59,363 bases of DNA, taken from Maricaulis sp. (GTDB lineage Bacteria > Pseudomonadota > Alphaproteobacteria > Caulobacterales > Maricaulaceae). Below are positions 54,801 through 59,363 of the stretch, piece by piece; within the stretch, counting starts at the first letter, position 1, and each line of letters begins with the position of its first letter. The notes beneath the pieces were generated by a model. It was not told where the DNA came from, did not search any database, and saw only the letters and a program-made list of their open reading frames with translations. The position numbers and the translations under genes are program-made. The DNA lies in assembly GCA_029251785.1 (NCBI GenBank), contig JAQXCQ010000187.1, positions 1 to 59,363 of the forward strand, written 5' to 3'.

Positions 54801-55110
54801 AGGGATCCAGGGTCAGGGAGCCAATAGAATAAACGGGTTGATCATCGAACAGCGGCGTCCAGGTCGTGCCGGCATTGTCTGTGCGCCAGACACCGCCCGA
54901 ACCAACAGCGACATACCAGGTTGAGGGTAGGTCTGGATGGATATCAATGTCGGCAATTCGGCCAGACATAAAGGCGGGTCCGATATTGCGGAGCTCGAAA
55001 GCTGCGAATGTCTCGCTCGTCATCGCGCTTTCTTCTTCAGACTGCGCCCTAGCGCAGCCAAACTGACCCATAACCAGCATGGCCGCTGCAGCAACGATCA
55101 AAATTCTCAT
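51829..55110 (-). CDS. Large exported BNR/sortilin (VPS10)-like beta-propeller protein
   Basis: A 1093-residue protein with a signal peptide (about residues 1-22, with Cys near the end but a poor lipobox). Many BNR/Asp-box repeats follow, such as SGGVWRTDNAGTTW, YRSGDGGASW, FKTSDGGATW, HRSEDGGETW, WRSTNRGASW and VTRDGGETW. Together they predict one or two beta propellers over residues about 30-700. The C-terminal 350 residues hold a beta-sandwich-like part (VPEIWLTVHDDSGNVVRRIPG) and a helical stretch. Proteins of this form are often labelled glycosyl hydrolase, but no catalytic residues are recognised. ATG 55110 follows AGGGGA; a TTG 15 nt upstream is less likely. Confidence 0.9.
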   Translation of the reverse strand: MRILIVAAAAMLVMGQFGCARAQSEEESAMTSETFAAFELRNIGPAFMSGRIADIDIHPDLPSTWYVAVGSGGVWRTDNAGTTWTPLFDDQPVYSIGSLTLDPSNPEIVWVGTGENVGGRHVAWGDGIYRSGDGGASWTNMGLANSEHISEIIVHPQDSNTVWVASQGPLWSSGGERGLFKTSDGGATWENVLEIDEWTGVTDVMIDPRNPDRLYAATWQRHRTIAGLVSGGPGTGIHRSEDGGETWERLEGGLPTGNLGKTGIAISPQNPDVIYAAIELERREGGVWRSTNRGASWENMSDQVSGGTGPHYYQELYASPHNFDHLILVSNTSQASSDGGRTWQPISSDTKHVDDHAVAFRDDDPNFVLFGSDGGLYESLDGMQNWRYIANLPVTQFYKIAVDDAEPFYSVYGGTQDNSTQVGPSRTLNRHGIQNSDWGIAVFADGHQPATEPGNPDIAYGQWQQGNLVRYDATNGEIIYIQPQPAPGEPAERYNWDAPILVSSHSPTRLYHGSQRLWRSDDRGDTWTTLSGDLTRNLDRMLQPYMGRQWSWEASWDMYAMSNFSTITSISESPVNEDLIYVGTDDGLIQVTRDGGETWQRIEVDRLPGVPETAYVNDIKTDLFDEDTVYIALDNHKHGDFTPYLFVSTNGGRTWNSMVSDLPDDHIVWRIVQDHVNPDLLFLGTEFGVYFTVDRGGQWVELTGGSPTIAYRDLAIQRRENDLVAGSFGRGIFVLDDYTPLRSISAEALDSEALLFGSRDALWYMEEHPLGFDDGGSLGDGHYRAENPPFGAVFTYYLAEGLQTMAQIRQAAEAPRIEAGDNTPFPGFDAVEAERRETVPEIWLTVHDDSGNVVRRIPGDITAGFHRVAWDLRYPSSQAVTGAPVDPDNQPQGFMAAPGAYTVTLSQRVRGEYRVLAGPESFNVNRLRGGALEGAEPADVAAFWERLARIQGQVSAANAMLSDLESRLTTQRTAMERSRSEPGALDDQWQALRTEVYQISEALNGNPSSTQYGSQPETIGSRIGFISTGTFASTYGPTPSHVEHLGYAEDEFAGIRDRLNTVFNTSMPAFEAALNSSGAPWRTSGGASQLPPQ

Positions 55111-55339
55111 AATGTCCCCTCGCAATATGGAAACGCGATATTTGGTTGCGCATTTCCCCTGACGCGAGACTAAGTTGATATGTATTTCGCGTCCACCTTT
55201 GTTGATTATTCCAATATGCGGCCACCGGTAGCGACCACCACCGAGAAAACCGAGTGATATGGGGATGACCGATTGCGGGATGACGCTCCGGCGTGCAGGA
55301 ATCGCGGTGTCGCTATCGGCGTGTAAATTGAGACGAACG

Positions 55340-55888
55340 ATGAATACGAAACGGCTTTTTAGACAAATCCACTATTGGTTATCCCTCGTCGTCATGGTGC
55401 CATTGGCGATTATGCTATTGGCTGGCCTCTTCTTGATGCTGAAAAAGGAGGTTTCCTGGATTCAGCCACCAAGCCAGACCGGGATTATGTCAGATCAGGC
55501 CCCTGCCCTGTCGATGGATGATCTGCTTTTACGTGCTCGTGCCGTGCCGGAGGCCGAAATTGCGGGTTGGGAAGATGTCGCGAGGATTGATCTGCGCCCG
55601 GGGCGTGGCATGGCCAAATTCCTGAGCCAATCAGATTGGGAAATTCAGCTGGATACAGCGACGGGGGATGTCCTGTCTTCGGCCTACCGACGGTCTGACT
55701 GGATCGAAGCGCTACATGACGGATCTTATTTCGCCGATTGGGTGAAATTATTCGTGTTTTTCCCGACCGGAATTATGCTGCTCGTTATGTATCTAAGCGG
55801 CATATATTTATTCCTCATCCCACGGATGGCGAAGCCACGCCGCCGTCGCGTCCTTGCAGCAAAAACGTCGAAAGAGATGTCGCCCTAA
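55340..55888 (+). CDS. PepSY-associated transmembrane protein
   Basis: A 182-residue inner-membrane protein. The N-terminal signature RLFRQIHYWLSLVVMVPLAIMLLAGLFLMLKKE (in pieces) marks the PepSY-TM family. A periplasmic domain with a PepSY-like part (WEIQLDTATGDVLSS) and a second helix (FFPTGIMLLVMYLSGIYLFL) follow, then a basic tail. Relatives take part in iron or heme reduction and uptake systems. No such partner gene is adjacent here. ATG 55340 begins the family alignment; longer in-frame starts are unsupported. It is divergent from the BNR protein gene. Confidence 0.82.
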   Translation: MNTKRLFRQIHYWLSLVVMVPLAIMLLAGLFLMLKKEVSWIQPPSQTGIMSDQAPALSMDDLLLRARAVPEAEIAGWEDVARIDLRPGRGMAKFLSQSDWEIQLDTATGDVLSSAYRRSDWIEALHDGSYFADWVKLFVFFPTGIMLLVMYLSGIYLFLIPRMAKPRRRRVLAAKTSKEMSP

Positions 55889-56160
55889 AAGGTTGCGGCC
55901 TGCTGGCAACAGATTGCCCACCCCTCTCTTCTTCGAAGCGCATCACGCGCTGACGGTAGAGGTGCCGTGTAACTGACTGAAAATGAAATTAATTATAGGT
56001 TAACACTGACACCTATCCTATTGAGAATACGATTATTTTACCATCGATGCAGCTCCGAAATCGCTTGACTCCTACAACGGTCTTTCGTCATGGAGGAGAA
56101 GGCTTTCACGGTTTGTAAGCGTGGTTTGTGGCAGAGGGGTGCCGCAATAGGGGAACATGG

Positions 56161-59100
56161 ATGAAATATGTTGGTAAGCAGGCTGATGAATCAGCCTGGC
56201 GTGGTCCTATTTCTTCAGGTCCAACTCGCACCATCAAGAAAGCCTTGATGTCACATTCCGCGCTATGTCGACTCGGAGCGGCGCTGGCAGTTTCGGGCGG
56301 TTTGATGCTCGCGCTCGAGAGTGACGCATTCGCACATGGCGTCGGCGATATTCATCCCCCGGGGGTCCCACCCCATCATACCTATGTCGTCGGCGATACC
56401 ATCATCCATCCGGTGACCGGGGTGGTCCACGTTGTCGCCCATGTCAGCCACGAAGCCATACTGACCGAAGAATTCATCCTCATCTATCCCGAGGCCACGG
56501 CTGGGGATTACCCCTACATAACCGGACAAGTCATCAATAGCCCCCTGACGGATGGCGAAAATTTTCTGATCACAAGAACGTCGACACAAATCTCGACAGG
56601 ACAAATCGTTGAAATTCACGGTTGCCCCGAGACAGATTCTATTCTTGGGTCATTTGCCCACTTTCGTCACAGCGTGACCTTTTCCCCTTCGAAGACCTTG
56701 GCCCAGACGCCGCCTCACAATTCGTTGCACTCACATCGGGAGGCGATACGGGGGGATCTATCACCCTGACAACGGCGGTCGGCGACAGCAATCTGTTTCA
56801 CGATATACGTCGGGGTGGCGCGGGTGCCGATGGTCGTGACGGATTTGGCATAAATTTGGGTCTGTTCACCATTGGTGTAGAGGCTGGAAACGGTACGGCT
56901 GGCGGCGCTGGCCCCAGCTTTTCCAGGACGATAGCCGCAACGCACGGGTTAATTCAAAGCGTTTCGAACAATCTGCTGGGCATTGTCGTCGCCAGTCGAG
57001 GGGGCGATGGTGGAGAGGGTGGCAATTCCTTCCTGAGCCTGGGCGTTGCTGCGGGCGATGGCGGGAGTGCCGGGGCCGGCGGCAATGTGACGGCTACCAA
57101 TTTCACCGATATCGTCACCAATGGCGCGAATTCCCATGGCATGTTTGTTTACAGCCGAAGTGGCGATGGCGGTTATGCCGGCGATGTCATAATTGGCCTC
57201 GCCTCCGGCGGAACCGGCGGAGCCGGCGGTGGTGGTGGGACCGCTATCGGCATCAATCACGGCTCGATTACCACGCGCGGCGCCGGAGCGATTGGCTTGT
57301 TGGTGCAAAGTCTGGGCGGTGCCTCTGGTGATGGCGGAGGCAGTTTCGGGCTCGTCGGGATTCCCGGAAACACCCTCGGTGCGGGGTCGGGCGGAAGCGC
57401 TTCGGCGACGAATTATGGCGCGATTACAACATATGGCACCGGTGCACACGGCGTTGCCGCACAGAGCATTGGCGGCTCTGGCGGTCAGGCCGGGGCATCA
57501 GTGGGCATTGTCGCGCTCGGCAATGCGCGTGGCGGAACGGGTGGCAATGGCGGCTCCGCGACCGCCATAAATGGCGATGGTGGCACAATTGAAACCCATG
57601 GTCTCAATGCCTTCGGCCTGGTCGCGCAGAGCATCGGAGGCGGAGGGGGTGATGGATCATTTGCCGCCGGTCTTGTCGCGCTCGGATCAAGTGGCGGTGC
57701 CGCTGGTGGCGGCGGATCTGCCGTCGCGCACCAGCTCGGCAATGCCAGCATCATCACACACAATCATGGTGGCTTCGGAATTTTCGCACAGAGCATCGGT
57801 GGCGGTGGCGGCAATGGTGGCGTTGGCGGCGGACTAGCGGGCATTGGCGGGGGTGGCGCCGGCGGCGGCAATTCCGGCACGGTGACGGTCACGACATCCG
57901 CAGGCTCGTCCATTTCCACTGGCGGGACATTCGCCCATGGGATTTTTGCGGAAAGCGTCGGCGGTGGCGGCGGAACCGGGGGCACTGGCGGCGGAATCGT
58001 CGGCATTGGTGGCTCGGCATCTGGCGGCGGCGATTCCGGAATTGTAACGGTCACCAATGCAGGCAGTATTTCCACGACGGGCTTGGACGCGCGTGGCATT
58101 TTTGCCCAAAGCGTCGGTGGTGGCGGCGGCGCGGCAAATGGTGCTGGAGGCCTTGTTGCGGTTGGCGGAACAGCCGGTGGCGGCGGCTCGTCGTCAACCA
58201 CGACCATTTCCAATAGCGGCAATGTCACGACAAGCCAAAATGGTTCCGACGGCCTGTTTGCGCAATCTGTTGGCGGCGGTGGTGGATCCGGTGCAGCCTC
58301 GGGTGGTGTTGTCGCGCTCGGTGGATCTGGCGGTGCTGGGGGCAATGGCGGTGGAGTTATCGTCGATAATTCTGGTGTCATCATAACAAATGGCGCGTTG
58401 GCGCGCGGCATATTTGCTCAAAGCGTCGGACGCGGTGGCGGTTCGGGCGGTGCGGTATCGGTGACAACTTCCGGAGCGATCACGACCGGATTGAACGCTT
58501 CAAGCGCCATTCAGGCTCAATCGGTAGGCGGCGGTGGCGGCGATGGCGGCACCACTGGCGGGGTCTTCCTGACGATTGGCGGCGGCGGCAATACCGGCGG
58601 CGCAGCCGGGACTGTATTTGTCCAGAATTCCGGAGATTTGCGCACAAGCGGTCATGATTCCCACGGAATTTTCGCCCAGGCCGTTGGCGGCGGTGGCGGT
58701 AATGGCGGCTCTACGGTTTCCGTCAGCGCCTTCGCCGGCGTGGCCATCGGTGGCAGTGCAGGTGCAGGCGGCAATGGCGGTGCCGTGACGGTCGGATTGT
58801 TAGACGGCGCCGGCGGCGGTGCGCCGATCATCACGACCAGGGGCGATCGCGCCCGGGGTATCTTTGCCCAATCTGTCGGTGGTGGCGGCGGAAATGGCGG
58901 CTTTGCGGCTCAGGTTTCGCTTGGCGATGGCGCGGCCGCAAGTTTCGCCATTGGCGGTGCGGGTGGCGCGGGCGGAAATGGTGGCACGGTCGGTTTCACC
59001 GGCAATGTACAAATCGGAACAATGGGGCTCCGGTCAGAGGGCGTCTTGCTACAATCGGTGGGCGGCGGTGGCGGCAATGGTGGGCTTTCCGTCGCGTTTG

Positions 59101-59363
59101 CCGGTGCGGCCGCGAAAGGCGCTGGGGCATTTTCGCTCGGTATTGGTGGCTCGGGAGGTGATGGCGGATTTGGTGGACAGGTCACGGCGAATTCCGGCGG
59201 CGCCATCAGCACCCAAAGCAATTTCTCCACAGGGTTTGCAGCTCAATCACTGGGCGGTGGCGGTGGTAATGGCGGATTCAATGTCTCGGTCGCAGCCGCC
59301 GGAGGATCGGTCGGCGCTGGCAGCATCGCGGCGGGGGTTGGTGGCTCTGGCGGAGGTGGCGGC
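56161..59363 (+). pseudogene. Giant glycine-rich autotransporter-like surface protein, frameshifted and incomplete
   Basis: The first frame (56161-56769) encodes an extended N-terminal region, a signal-peptide-like stretch ending SDAFAHG near residue 55, and a mature start GDIHPPGVPPHHTY. It stops at 56769. The gene continues in the frame one base back, as FEDLGPDAASQFVALTSGGDTGG, and then stays open to the window edge. The shift is best placed at TTTTCCCC near 56685-56692: one more C would give SVTFSPFEDLG. The rest is glycine-rich passenger with repeats of the form GIFAQSVGGGGG. The translocating barrel lies beyond the window. It could be a real mutation, a phase-variable tract or a sequencing slip. 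Confidence 0.8.
57300..59270 (+). repeat. Glycine-rich passenger repeats of the autotransporter
   Basis: About 13 degenerate copies of a motif close to G(I/L)FAQS(V/I)GGGGG(N/D)GG recur roughly every 95-195 bp, near 57305, 57457, 57627, 57787, 57947, 58105, 58260, 58420, 58516, 58675, 58866, 59050 and 59239. Between them alternate VxVGG-type strands and TxxNSGxIxT strands, the pattern of a beta-helix passenger. Several copies are followed by a fresh ALGGSGGAGGNGG element. Confidence 0.85.

Noticed and set aside
56090..56164. 24-codon ORF overlapping the autotransporter start
   Set aside because: No ribosome site before its ATG and no recognisable sequence; the GGAGGAG lies inside the ORF itself.
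56685..56700. Programmed -1 ribosomal frameshift in the autotransporter
   Set aside because: The tract does not form a proper X-XXY-YYZ slippery heptamer in the incoming frame and no downstream pseudoknot is evident. A one-base change in the C tract is simpler.
57485..59246. Long proline-rich reading frames on the minus strand of the autotransporter region
   Set aside because: They are the complement of glycine codons (GGC/GGT read as GCC/ACC and CCx). Low complexity, no ribosome sites, and the plus-strand protein explains the pattern.
57300..59363. Possible CRISPR-like or satellite array
   Set aside because: The repeated units are degenerate at DNA level and conserved as protein motifs in one frame, so they are coding repeats, not a CRISPR.

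Overview
The window looks like chromosomal DNA from a facultatively anaerobic, Gram-negative alphaproteobacterium. The evidence is a ccoNOQP-ccoGHIS cbb3 oxidase cluster, an ECF11/RpoE-ChrR type stress-response locus, NarGHJI with two separate NarK carriers, oxygen-independent HemN, NrdDG, and many outer-membrane or periplasmic proteins of marine alphaproteobacterial type. A Hyphomonadaceae/Maricaulaceae/Parvularculaceae-like origin is a guess from gene style. No rRNA, tRNA, CRISPR array, insertion sequence or prophage was seen.

Region 1 (1-12 kb) is an envelope/photo-oxidative stress region. An ECF sigma factor and a ChrR-like anti-sigma factor sit beside a four-gene operon (FAD oxidoreductase, DUF1365 protein, cyclopropane-fatty-acid synthase family enzyme, uncharacterised protein). 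Nearby are a SOUL protein, a MipA/OmpV protein, a fasciclin protein and a PIG-L deacetylase. The main discovery is that six transcription units here are each preceded by the same promoter, GTGATC-N17-CGTA, with an exactly conserved spacer. They therefore form a local regulon that includes the sigma factor itself. The anti-sigma factor has lost the two zinc-binding cysteines of classical ChrR. The region begins with an orphan Cache sensor protein that has no kinase domain.

Region 2 (12-23.4 kb) serves low-oxygen respiration. The cbb3 oxidase genes and their copper/assembly genes form one leftward unit, followed by hemN and a UbiH-family hydroxylase. Region 3 (23.5-44 kb) serves anaerobic metabolism: a group II PLP decarboxylase, nrdDG behind a well-spaced pair of NrdR boxes, a secreted fibronectin-III protein, moaA, a Crp/Fnr regulator flanked by perfect FNR-type boxes, then narK1-narK2-narGHJI with a parvulin and an outer-membrane porin at the end of the operon.

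Region 4 (44-51.7 kb) is a signalling region with decay. A Cache-sensor hybrid histidine kinase is split by an exact 23-bp tandem duplication. A GAF hybrid kinase ending in an Hpt domain and a sigma-54 activator flank the remains of an rpoN paralogue (amber stop, frameshift, internal deletion). Region 5 (51.8 kb to the end) holds a 1093-residue exported BNR/sortilin-like repeat protein, a PepSY-type membrane protein, and the start of a very large glycine-rich autotransporter-like protein whose signal-peptide end and repeat region lie in different frames.
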